DNA from: Actinomycetes bacterium
GTDB lineage: Bacteria; Actinomycetota; Actinomycetes; Actinomycetales; Cellulomonadaceae
Assembly: GCA_023389545.1 (NCBI GenBank)
Contig: JAEWEI010000123.1
Span: 1 to 5,534, forward strand
DNA length: 5,534 nucleotides
Direction: 5' to 3'
The position numbers were made by a program, and so were the translations under genes. Below the pieces are notes generated by a model. That model saw only the letters and a program-made list of their open reading frames with translations, made no database searches and was not told the origin of the DNA. Shown piece after piece: positions 1 to 5,208 of this stretch. Every line of letters begins with the position of its first letter. Within the stretch, counting starts at the first letter, position 1.

Positions 1-988
1 GGTCGTCGAGCCGGCGTTGCGCGTCACGGACCCGGCGCGCCACCTGCTGCTCCACGCGGTCGCCGATCATGCCGAAGGACATCTTGTTGTTGTCCCGCCG
101 GGGCGCGTTGTGCCCGACGGCGCGGGACGTCACACGCACCGACCGTCGCAGGGCGGCGAGCTCCTCCCGCTCCGCCAGCCAGCGTTCCTCCCACCGCCCA
201 CGCTCGATCCGCTGGGCGTCGAGGTAGTCGGTGTACGTGCCGCCGTACAGCGTGGGGCCGTCGAGCGAGGGGTCGAGGTCGAAGACCTCGGTGCACACCT
301 CGTCGAGGAACACGCGGTCATGGCTTGCGAGCACCACGGCGCCGGGCAGGTCCCGCAGCGCGGCGGCCAGGAACTCCGCGGCCTCGTCGTCCAGGTGGTT
401 CGTGGGCTCGTCGAGCACCACCGCCGATGGGCGCCGCACCAGCACCGCCGCGAGCGCGAGCCGGCTGCGCTGACCGCCCGACATCCGCCCGGACGCCCGG
501 TCCCGAGGCACATCGGCGAGGCCCAGCCCGGCGAGCACCATCTCGGCCCGGCGATCGGCGCCCCACACGTCCGCGGCCTCGGCGCGGGCCAGGGCGCGCT
601 CGTAGACCCGTGCGCCCACGCCATCAGGGTCGTCAGCGAGCGCGCCGGCTGCCGCTTCGAGCTCGGCCTCGACGGCCCGCACATCGGCCAGGGCGCCGGC
701 CATCACCTCGGCCACCGTCGCGGACGGGCCGAACGGCGGCTCCTGGGCCAGGTGGACCAGATCGGGCGGCCGCGCGACGGATCCCGCGTCGGGCGCCTCC
801 ACTCCGGCCAGCAACCGCAACAGCGTGGACTTGCCGATGCCGTTCTCGCCGACGACTCCCACGCGGTGGCCAGGATCGACAGACAGGCTCACGCCGCTCA
901 GCACATGATGCGCGCCGTAGTAGCGGCTCAGGGACTCGGCCCGCAGCACGGGGCCAGAGGGCACAGCGATGGAGGGCGCAGAGGACAA
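1..988 (-). CDS. ABC-F family ATPase, N-terminal part (3' end beyond window)
   Basis: Cytoplasmic ribosome-associated ATPase of the ABC-F class (no transmembrane domain), which acts on translating ribosomes; some members protect against macrolide, lincosamide or pleuromutilin antibiotics. The 329 visible codons cover the first ABC domain and the start of the inter-domain linker. Walker A is GENGIGKST (about residues 47-55), the signature is MSGGQ (169-173), Walker B plus D-loop is LDEPTNHLD (192-200) with catalytic E194, and the H-switch is SHD (222-224). The linker is basic and helical (about residues 260-329, ending RRVRDAQRRLDD), as expected for the tRNA-facing arm. I chose the TTG at 986-988 because GGTGG lies about 7 nt upstream; in-frame GTG codons at residues 9 and 14 are alternatives. 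A resistance-type (TlrC-like) rather than housekeeping subgroup is possible, but the second ABC domain is missing here. Family call is firm, subgroup is not. Confidence 0.93.
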   Translation of the reverse strand, partial: MSSAPSIAVPSGPVLRAESLSRYYGAHHVLSGVSLSVDPGHRVGVVGENGIGKSTLLRLLAGVEAPDAGSVARPPDLVHLAQEPPFGPSATVAEVMAGALADVRAVEAELEAAAGALADDPDGVGARVYERALARAEAADVWGADRRAEMVLAGLGLADVPRDRASGRMSGGQRSRLALAAVLVRRPSAVVLDEPTNHLDDEAAEFLAAALRDLPGAVVLASHDRVFLDEVCTEVFDLDPSLDGPTLYGGTYTDYLDAQRIERGRWEERWLAEREELAALRRSVRVTSRAVGHNAPRRDNNKMSFGMIGDRVEQQVARRVRDAQRRLDD

Positions 989-1003
989 GTGATCACCACC
1001 AGC

Positions 1004-1030
1004 GCGCCGCGGCCGGGGCGGGCGCGGCGC
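1004..1030 (-). promoter_or_regulatory. Strong GC hairpin in the ABC-F leader
   Basis: GCGCCGCG (1004-1011) and CGCGGCGC (1023-1030) form a perfect 8-bp stem around an 11-nt loop. It ends a few bases upstream of the GGTGG ribosome binding site of the ABC-F gene. A weaker 5-bp stem, GAGTC/GACTC (1034-1038 with 1046-1050), lies just before it in the transcript and is followed by three U. Together they could form an attenuator or a ribosome-binding-site occluder. In a genome this GC-rich some hairpins arise by chance. Confidence 0.35.
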
Positions 1031-1058
1031 AAAGAGTCGGGTACGGACTCGGGGCGGA

Positions 1059-1070
1059 TCACAGGCGCAT
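1059..1070 (-). promoter_or_regulatory. Possible leaderless upstream ORF (Met-Arg-Leu-stop)
   Basis: ATG CGC CTG TGA reads on the minus strand directly after the predicted transcription start of the ABC-F leader, 70 bp before the ABC-F start codon. Antibiotic-resistance ABC-F genes are often controlled by ribosome-mediated attenuation through short leader ORFs, and Met-Arg-Leu opens the macrolide-arrest sequence known from the ErmDL leader. The ORF is so short that chance occurrence is quite possible. Confidence 0.25.
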
Positions 1071-1077
1071 GTCGAGG

Positions 1078-1107
1078 ACCCTAGGCAGGCCGTGACTGCG
1101 ACGTCCA
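1078..1107 (-). promoter_or_regulatory. Candidate promoter for the ABC-F gene
   Basis: On the minus strand TGGACG (1102-1107) and TAGGGT (1078-1083) are separated by 18 bp, close to actinobacterial TTGACN / TANNNT elements. The site lies immediately downstream of the toxin stop codon, so the ABC-F gene could be transcribed independently of the toxin-antitoxin operon. Seven bases after the -10 box comes an ATG (1070), so initiation could occur on or beside that codon. Motif match only. Confidence 0.35.
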
Positions 1108-1117
1108 GGCGTTTTCG

Positions 1118-1507
1118 CTAAACGGGCAGCGGCCGGAGCCAGCCTCTGAGTGTCTCGGCGAGCTTCGCGACGTCGTCGACCTCCCCTGCGGCGATGCTCA
1201 GCACAAGGTCGATGGCCTCGGCGTGAGGCGCCTCGATGAGGTACCCGTTCATCTCGTAGAACACGGCCATCGACACCCAGCCGAGTCGCTTGTTGCCATC
1301 GACCAGGCCGTGGTTGTGCACGACCGAGAGCAGCAGGGCGGCCGTCTTCTGGTCGAGGGTCGGGTAGGCGTCCTCTCCGAACACGGTGGCCCGGGGGCGC
1401 GCGAGCGCCGATTCCAGAAGGCCGTAGTCCCGCACCTCGGCGTCGTGTCCCAGGATTGCCGCCCCGAAGACCAGGAGGTCCTGCAGTTCGAGGTAGGTCG
1501 GGATCAC
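1118..1507 (-). CDS. doc: Doc/Fic family toxin (death-on-curing type)
   Basis: Toxin of a type II toxin-antitoxin pair, 129 residues, close to the 126 of phage P1 Doc. The Fic/Doc core motif H-x-x-x-D-G-N-K-R is at residues 66-74 (HGLVDGNKR), with the catalytic His at 66 and the anion-binding DGNKR loop after it. Position four of the loop is K as in Doc kinases, not the second G of AMP-adding Fic proteins. P1 Doc phosphorylates elongation factor Tu and stops translation; the same activity here is inferred from the motif. The start is GTG at 1505-1507, sharing the four bases GTGA with the antitoxin stop. No clear ribosome binding site precedes it, so translation probably depends on coupling to the antitoxin. 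The C-terminal half is rich in acidic residues. The stop is TAG. Confidence 0.92.
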   Translation of the reverse strand: MIPTYLELQDLLVFGAAILGHDAEVRDYGLLESALARPRATVFGEDAYPTLDQKTAALLLSVVHNHGLVDGNKRLGWVSMAVFYEMNGYLIEAPHAEAIDLVLSIAAGEVDDVAKLAETLRGWLRPLPV

Positions 1508-1698
1508 GCGAGGGCGTCCAGGATCGCCTTGTCGCGCTCGAGCACCCGCGCGAGGGCGGCGTCACGACGCCGGTCCCGGTCAGAGGTGTACCGCTCGACT
1601 GCCTCGACGATCACCGCGTGCTCGGAACGGTGCTCCCTGGCAGCGGTCTCCTTGACGCGCGCCTGGAGCTCGGGCGAGAGACGGAGCGTGGTGGCCAT
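1504..1698 (-). CDS. Ribbon-helix-helix (CopG-like) antitoxin
   Basis: Small DNA-binding antitoxin for the Doc-type toxin that follows it. The N-terminus ATTLRLSPELQARVKE carries the short beta strand (TTLRL) that pairs in the RHH dimer and contacts DNA. Two helices follow, covering about residues 9-22 and 25-37 (with SEHAVIVEAVERYT), and give the classic RHH fold of about 40 residues. The charged tail (DRDRRRDAALARVLERDKAILDALA region) is the likely toxin-binding arm. Counted from the ATG at 1696-1698 the protein has 64 residues; a GTG at 1702-1704 would add two. I prefer the ATG because RHH proteins usually begin immediately before the strand. Neither start has a good ribosome binding site, so the mRNA may be leaderless: TAGCAT at 1705-1710 on this strand could be a -10 box. 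P1 Doc is paired with Phd, a different fold, so this is an RHH-Doc combination. Confidence 0.88.
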   Translation of the reverse strand: MATTLRLSPELQARVKETAAREHRSEHAVIVEAVERYTSDRDRRRDAALARVLERDKAILDALA

Positions 1699-1705
1699 TC
1701 CCACA

Positions 1706-1733
1706 TGCTACTGGCCGATATCACGTGGTAGCA
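1706..1733. promoter_or_regulatory. Dyad-symmetric putative operator of the toxin-antitoxin operon
   Basis: TGCTAC (1706-1711) and its inverse GTAGCA (1728-1733) flank a central GATATC palindrome (1717-1722). All three share one centre between 1719 and 1720, so 18 of 28 positions are symmetric. The site begins 8 bp upstream of the antitoxin ATG and covers the region where its promoter must lie. RHH antitoxins normally repress their own operon from such sites. It also lies only 22 bp before the AGGAGG of the divergent YwiC-like gene and could affect that gene too. Confidence 0.5.
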
Positions 1734-1754
1734 CTCCACTCCACCGAGAGGCAC

Positions 1755-1760
1755 AGGAGG
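1755..1760 (+). promoter_or_regulatory. Shine-Dalgarno AGGAGG of the YwiC-like gene
   Basis: A full-consensus AGGAGG lies 4 nt before the ATG at 1765. The spacing is slightly short, but it decides in favour of this start over the internal in-frame GTG at 1807. Confidence 0.7.
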
Positions 1761-1764
1761 ACGC

Positions 1765-2601
1765 ATGTCCCCCCGCGGGCTCAGGACACGCCGCTACCGT
1801 CGAGCCGTGCCCACCATCGATCGCGCCCGCCCTGCGCCCCGGTCCCGCCGCCGGTCGCCGGGGTGGGTCCCGAACCAGCACGGCGCGTGGGCGATGCTGC
1901 TCGTGCCGTTCGTGGTCGGCGCCCTGCACTCCGGGCTGGCGTGGCGGCAGCTCCCGCTGCTGGGGGTGTGGCTCGTCGGGTACTTCGCGTTCTTCGCGGC
2001 GGGGTTGTGGCTGAAGTCCCGTCGCAAGGCCCGCTACCTGCCGCCGGTGCGCGCCTACGGCATCGCGACGGCGGCGCTCGGCCTCCTGGTCGTGGCCGTC
2101 GCCCCCGAACTGCTGCGCTGGATCCCCGTGTACGCGCCGCTGATGGCCATCAGCCTGTCGTGCTCCTGGCGGCGGCAGGACCGCTCGTACCTCAACGACG
2201 GCGCCACCATCGTGGCGGCATGCCTGATGACAGTGGTCGCGGCGGGCGTCGGGGCCCACGCCGCGGGTAGTGACGCGTGGCTTCCCGGGGCCGGGCAGCC
2301 ACGGATCTGGCTGCTCACCGGCCTGCTGCTCGCGTACTTCGGCGGCACGGTGCTCTACGTGAAGTCGATGATCCGCGAGCGCGGCAACCAGGCCGTCTAC
2401 GCCGCGTCCGTCGGCTTCCACGCGCTGGCCGCTGTGGCGGCGGGCGTCGCGCAGCCGTGGCTCGGCGTGGTGTTCACGCTGTTCACCCTCCGGGCGGCGT
2501 TGGTGCCGCGGCTGTGGCCCGGCCTCGCGGCCCGATGGATCGGCGTCGGCGAGGTCGTCGCGAGCATCGTCCTGGCGGCGGCGCTGCTGGCACTCGTCTG
2601 A
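1765..2601 (+). CDS. YwiC-like family integral membrane protein
   Basis: Polytopic membrane protein of the YwiC-like family, whose biochemical function is not established; the Bacillus subtilis namesake lies beside nitrate-respiration genes. The 278-residue product begins with about 33 very basic residues (many Arg), probably cytoplasmic. The family signature PNQHGAWAMLLVPF follows at about 36-49. After it come some eight hydrophobic segments, near residues 41-57, 62-82, 97-113, 119-134, 145-165, 181-199, 210-228 and 259-278. Short basic loops (SRRKAR at 85-90, RRQDR at 136-140) separate some of them. Conserved-looking features between segments include SWRRQDRSYLNDG and YVKSMIRERGN. The ATG at 1765 is supported by AGGAGG; a GTG at 1807 would remove 14 basic residues. 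It is transcribed divergently from the toxin-antitoxin pair and convergently to the sigma-factor operon, so it appears to be a single-gene unit. No nitrate genes are visible. Confidence 0.9.
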   Translation: MSPRGLRTRRYRRAVPTIDRARPAPRSRRRSPGWVPNQHGAWAMLLVPFVVGALHSGLAWRQLPLLGVWLVGYFAFFAAGLWLKSRRKARYLPPVRAYGIATAALGLLVVAVAPELLRWIPVYAPLMAISLSCSWRRQDRSYLNDGATIVAACLMTVVAAGVGAHAAGSDAWLPGAGQPRIWLLTGLLLAYFGGTVLYVKSMIRERGNQAVYAASVGFHALAAVAAGVAQPWLGVVFTLFTLRAALVPRLWPGLAARWIGVGEVVASIVLAAALLALV

Positions 2602-2609
2602 CCACTGGA

Positions 2610-2623
2610 GCGCCCTACGGCGC
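2610..2623. terminator. Small hairpin in the convergent gap, possible terminator
   Basis: GCGCC (2610-2614) pairs with GGCGC (2619-2623) around a CTAC loop, 8 bp after the YwiC-like stop codon. A second GGGG/CCCC pairing (2634-2637 with 2643-2646) follows. Neither has a U tract, so intrinsic termination is uncertain; placement between convergent genes is the main argument. Confidence 0.3.
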
Positions 2624-2672
2624 CGCTTCACATGGGGGCCATCCCCTGACGGGCCCTGCTCTCTCGAGCCGG

Positions 2673-2691
2673 GCGACCCTCAGGGAGTCGC
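2673..2691. terminator. Hairpin around the stop codon of the membrane repeat protein
   Basis: GCGA-CCC (2673-2679) pairs with GGG and TCGC (2683-2685 and 2688-2691), with a 2-nt AG bulge, giving seven base pairs. The loop is exactly the stop codon (2680-2682) of the minus-strand gene. It could help end the operon transcript or protect its 3' end. No U tract follows. Confidence 0.25.
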
Positions 2692-3444
2692 GCTCCCGCT
2701 CGGCAGCGCGCCGCCCGGCGGGATCGGCAGGACCTCCCCCGCGAGGAGCCTCTCGCCGCCGGCCACCTTGGCCTCCCAAGGGCTCTCGTTGTCCCACAGC
2801 GCGGCGAGCGCCTCCGCGTCCTCATACCCGTAGCCCGCATCGAAGAAAGCGCTGACCGCCGTGAGCTCGGGCTCGAGGGGGGCCTCGCCCGGATCCCGAC
2901 GCGGCGGCGGCACCAGCTCACCGTCCAGGACCTTCTGGCCGATCAGCGCCTTGGTCTCGGTGACGTCCTTGCCCCAGAACTCGCCGATCCTCTCGGCGTC
3001 GGTGAACGTGTACCCCGCCCCCGCGAACGCGTCCCACTGCGCCCGGCTGAACCCGTCGGGCATCGGCGACCAGTTGACCCCCACCGCCTGCACGGCGTTC
3101 TCGACCACCCTCGCCACCTCCGAGTAGGGGTCGGCGGCGGCCGCGGCGCCAGCGCCCAGCACCGCCAGGGTCGAGGTCACCACACCCGCGACGGCGATCT
3201 TGGCGCCTCGGCGGGCGCCCGTTCCGGTGGGCAGTGCGGCGAGCCGGTCCTCGATGCGCGCGGCCACGACAGCCGCATCGGGCGTCGCCACCTCCCTCGA
3301 GCGCAGTGCTCGATTGATCCGGTCCATCAACTCGGCGTCCGGGCCGTGCGGGCCCAGGCCGGGGTGTCCCGACTCCCCGGCCAGGGGCCGCTGGGGGACG
3401 TCACCGTCGTCTGAGCCGTCGACGGCTCGCAGGTGGGTGCTCAT
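2680..3444 (-). CDS. Predicted single-pass membrane protein with two C-terminal ~60-residue repeats; possible anti-sigma regulator
   Basis: I do not recognise this 254-residue protein. Residues 1-79 are hydrophilic and presumably cytoplasmic, with a likely helical stretch at 37-72 ending in positive charge (ARR at 77-79). Residues 80-104 form one Ala/Val/Leu-rich membrane segment. The remainder should be outside the cell and holds two copies of a repeat (about 138-180 and 198-241). Each copy has G-Y-x3-D, an invariant Trp, E-x-K, then G-[EQ] and L-[DA]-G-E, ending in a Pro-rich turn. The ATG at 3442-3444 overlaps the sigma factor stop in ATGA, with GGAG five bases upstream, so translation is coupled. 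An ECF sigma gene followed directly by a membrane protein is the usual sigma/anti-sigma layout, but there is no HxxxCxxC zinc anti-sigma motif. That role is inferred from position. The same repeat occurs in the protein encoded at 5209-5534. Confidence 0.88.
   Translation of the reverse strand: MSTHLRAVDGSDDGDVPQRPLAGESGHPGLGPHGPDAELMDRINRALRSREVATPDAAVVAARIEDRLAALPTGTGARRGAKIAVAGVVTSTLAVLGAGAAAAADPYSEVARVVENAVQAVGVNWSPMPDGFSRAQWDAFAGAGYTFTDAERIGEFWGKDVTETKALIGQKVLDGELVPPPRRDPGEAPLEPELTAVSAFFDAGYGYEDAEALAALWDNESPWEAKVAGGERLLAGEVLPIPPGGALPSGSATP
2721..2850 (-). repeat. Direct DNA repeat, copy A (3' end of membrane repeat-protein gene)
   Basis: Aligns without gaps to 5241-5370 at a constant offset of 2520 bp. 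By hand count 99 of 130 bases match, including a 21-base exact match at 2794-2814. It encodes the last repeat unit of the protein. Confidence 0.85.
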
Positions 3445-4064
3445 GGCTGCTCCGTGGAGGTCGAGGGATCGGCGGCGCGCAGGGTGGCCAAGGCCCGGGA
3501 GGCGTGGGAGCGGACGGTGGCGGCGGAGGCGCCCAGAACCCTGGCGATCTCCAGATCGGCGAGGCCCTCGTAGAAGCGGAGCACGAGAACCGCCCGCTGT
3601 CGCGGGGGCAGCGCGGCCAGGCGCCGCCACATCCAGTCGTCCTCCACCACGCGCCCGGCGTGATCCTGCGCCGGGTCGGCGTGGGCGGCGAGGACATCGT
3701 CGGCCGCAGCGTGAATCGTGCGCACATGCCAGCGACGACGCCACGACAGGTGCTCGTTGGTGACCATGCGCCGCAGGTACAGGTCGGGGCGGTCCATCAT
3801 CGCGATGCGGTTCCACCGCACGTGGGCGCGCAGCAGCACCTCCTGCACCAGGTCAGCGGCGGTGTGCCCGTCCCCGGTCAGCACCGTGGCGTACCGGAGC
3901 AGCCCCGGCAGATGGGCGCGCACCACGTCGTCGAGCCGCCGCCCGGGGCTCGCCGCGCTCTGTTCGCCGTCCCCCTCCGCTGGATCCGCCTGCATGGGCC
4001 GCCACGGCTGCACGCGAGGGATCGCCGCACTGTCCGGCCGGGCCGCCTGAGTCCACGTGCTCAT
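3441..4064 (-). CDS. ECF sigma factor, SigE-family (Streptomyces type)
   Basis: Group IV RNA polymerase sigma factor of 207 residues that directs transcription of a small regulon. Region 2 spans about residues 45-112 and includes GRRLDDVVRAHLPGLLRYA, the core-binding DLVQEVLLRAHVRW and the -10-reading LYLRRMVTNEHLSWRRR. Region 4 spans about 145-197: ALPPRQRAVLVLRFYEGLAD, then the helix-turn-helix LEIARVLGASAATVRSHASR that reads the -35 element. Regions 1.2 and 3 are absent, as usual for ECF factors. About 43 residues of low complexity precede region 2, longer than typical; an internal ATG at residue 24 is an alternative start. I chose the ATG at 4062-4064 because it overlaps the amidoligase stop (ATGA) and has a GGGGGTG purine stretch upstream. 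The stop overlaps the start of the membrane repeat protein in the same way. Its target promoter is not evident in the window. Confidence 0.94.
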   Translation of the reverse strand: MSTWTQAARPDSAAIPRVQPWRPMQADPAEGDGEQSAASPGRRLDDVVRAHLPGLLRYATVLTGDGHTAADLVQEVLLRAHVRWNRIAMMDRPDLYLRRMVTNEHLSWRRRWHVRTIHAAADDVLAAHADPAQDHAGRVVEDDWMWRRLAALPPRQRAVLVLRFYEGLADLEIARVLGASAATVRSHASRALATLRAADPSTSTEQP

Positions 4065-5149
4065 CGGCGCACCCCCAGCAGGTCGTCGAGCGCGCCCCGT
4101 GGATCGCGCGCCGCCAAGCGGTCCGGGCGGGGGATCGGGCGCGGGTCGAGGCACCGGGTCAGCAGCGCCTCCACCAGGGCCGCGCGCCGCACGATGGAGT
4201 TGCCGTCCATGTCGCCGGGCAGGATGCGCACCTCCAGGGTGTCGCGCACCGGCCGATCGGTCAGCAGTTGCTTGAGGTTCACGTCGGCGAACTTGGTCAC
4301 GCCCGCGCCCTGCGCGGCATCCCGCATGAGCGCCCAGGCGCTGCGATCGCCGGCCTCCTGCCACGGGAGCTCGACGAGGTCCACCAGCTCCTGCGTCAGC
4401 GGCGCCACCCGGCGGCAGTCGGGGTTCGCGTCGAGTGCCATCCACAACTCCTCGCGCCAGTGGCCGAACAGGCGCACCACGTTGGCGAACGACTCCGGGC
4501 GCCGGAAGGGCGCGCCGTCCACATGCACGTGCACCGCGGCCTCGCGCGGGACGGTGAAGCCGAGCTCGCGCGCGGGGACGAGCAGCCGCTCCAACGCCAG
4601 GGCGTGCTGGGACTCGAGCGGTGGCGTGACAATCTCGCAGGGCCGCTCACGGCCCGGCGGCAGTGTCATGGCCACCGCCACGGTGGCGCCCGCGGAGTCG
4701 TTCACGCGGGCCGCCCCGGCCAGCACGTCCACGCGGGCGCCGAACAGCTCGGCCACCGGCGCCAGCACTGTGGCCAGTGGCGCGTACGGGTCGGTGTGCC
4801 GCTCGATCAGGCGCAGCAGGCGCCCGTCGTCGCACAGGATGCGGTACCAGTCCCGGCGCCCGGGCGCCCCCGCATGCCCGGGCGCCGGGACGAGGTCCCG
4901 CTGGATGGTGATGTCGTCCACGAGGCGCGCGACCGGGCGGCCGTGCTCGTCGACCACATCGAACGCCGGCGACAGGTGCCGGAACACCCCCACCCCCGGC
5001 ACCGCCGACGGCTCGCTGTCGACATGGAAGGACCGCCGCACCCGCCCAGCGCACCGCGCCGCGAGCTCATCCGCCAACGTCTGCCGGTCGGATCCGGCAG
5101 GCGCCAGCAGCTCGATCTCAAAGCCTGTGCGCAACAGCAGTTCGTCCAC
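4061..5149 (-). CDS. Amidoligase family enzyme (glutamine synthetase/GCS-like fold)
   Basis: Predicted ATP-dependent carboxylate-amine ligase that forms amide or isopeptide bonds; the substrate is unknown. The 362 residues show the family's conserved blocks in order. TGFEIELLAP at 8-17 (acidic E11 and E13) and CEIVTPPL at 171-178 (E172) are metal-binding candidates. HVHVD follows at 207-211, then KFADVNLKQL at about 286-295 and TLEVRILPG at 304-312 (E306 and R308). No membrane segment or signal peptide is visible, so it should be cytoplasmic. The start is GTG at 5147-5149. AGGAG lies 11 nt upstream, which is long, but no other in-frame start is near; the ATG at 5158-5160 is out of frame. The stop overlaps the sigma factor ATG. 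The upstream repeat-protein gene ends 59 bp before the start with no evident terminator between. A perfect 16-bp inverted repeat lies inside codons 87-100. Family call is firm; role in the operon is inference. Confidence 0.92.
   Translation of the reverse strand: MDELLLRTGFEIELLAPAGSDRQTLADELAARCAGRVRRSFHVDSEPSAVPGVGVFRHLSPAFDVVDEHGRPVARLVDDITIQRDLVPAPGHAGAPGRRDWYRILCDDGRLLRLIERHTDPYAPLATVLAPVAELFGARVDVLAGAARVNDSAGATVAVAMTLPPGRERPCEIVTPPLESQHALALERLLVPARELGFTVPREAAVHVHVDGAPFRRPESFANVVRLFGHWREELWMALDANPDCRRVAPLTQELVDLVELPWQEAGDRSAWALMRDAAQGAGVTKFADVNLKQLLTDRPVRDTLEVRILPGDMDGNSIVRRAALVEALLTRCLDPRPIPRPDRLAARDPRGALDDLLGVRR
4850..4891. repeat. Perfect 16-bp inverted repeat inside the amidoligase gene
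   Basis: GTCCCGGCGCCCGGGC (4850-4865) is exactly inverted at 4876-4891 around a 10-nt spacer. It encodes a Pro/Gly/Ala-rich loop (about residues 87-100, VPAPGHAGAPGRRD) between the blocks DDITIQRDL and WYRILCDDG. The hairpin would be extremely stable in mRNA or as a DNA cruciform. Coding capacity is kept, with no frameshift. Confidence 0.85.
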
Positions 5150-5208
5150 GTCGATGTCATCTCCTCGCGAGCAGTTCAGGGGCGTCGGGGTGGGTCAGGA
5201 GACTGCGG

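Noticed and set aside
17..1084. Plus-strand open frame of 355 codons opposite the ABC-F gene
   Set aside because: His/Arg/Gly-rich composition and no motif; the minus strand carries intact Walker and signature motifs in the same span.
1110..1124. CGTTT/AAACG stem overlapping the toxin stop as an intrinsic terminator
   Set aside because: Only five pairs, mostly A/T, and no U tract; too weak to call.
1223..2014. Plus-strand open frame spanning the toxin-antitoxin pair and into the YwiC-like gene
   Set aside because: Antisense shadow of the toxin and antitoxin, crossing their operator and then out of frame with the YwiC-like gene.
1708..2631. Minus-strand open frame opposite the YwiC-like gene
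   Set aside because: Composition is Arg/Gln/Asp-rich without motifs; the plus strand encodes clear membrane segments and the family signature with a strong ribosome binding site.
3445..3816. N-terminal extension of the membrane repeat protein beyond 3444
   Set aside because: It would overlap the region 4 coding sequence of the sigma factor; the ATGA overlap start with GGAG is far more plausible.
4065..4445. N-terminal extension of the sigma factor beyond 4064
   Set aside because: It would overlap the conserved C-terminal amidoligase blocks and has a non-sigma, low-complexity sequence.
5158..5160. ATG directly after GAGGAG as the amidoligase start
   Set aside because: It is in a different frame (product begins Met-Thr-Ser-Thr-Trp) from the frame with the amidoligase motifs, and overlaps the ribosome binding site.
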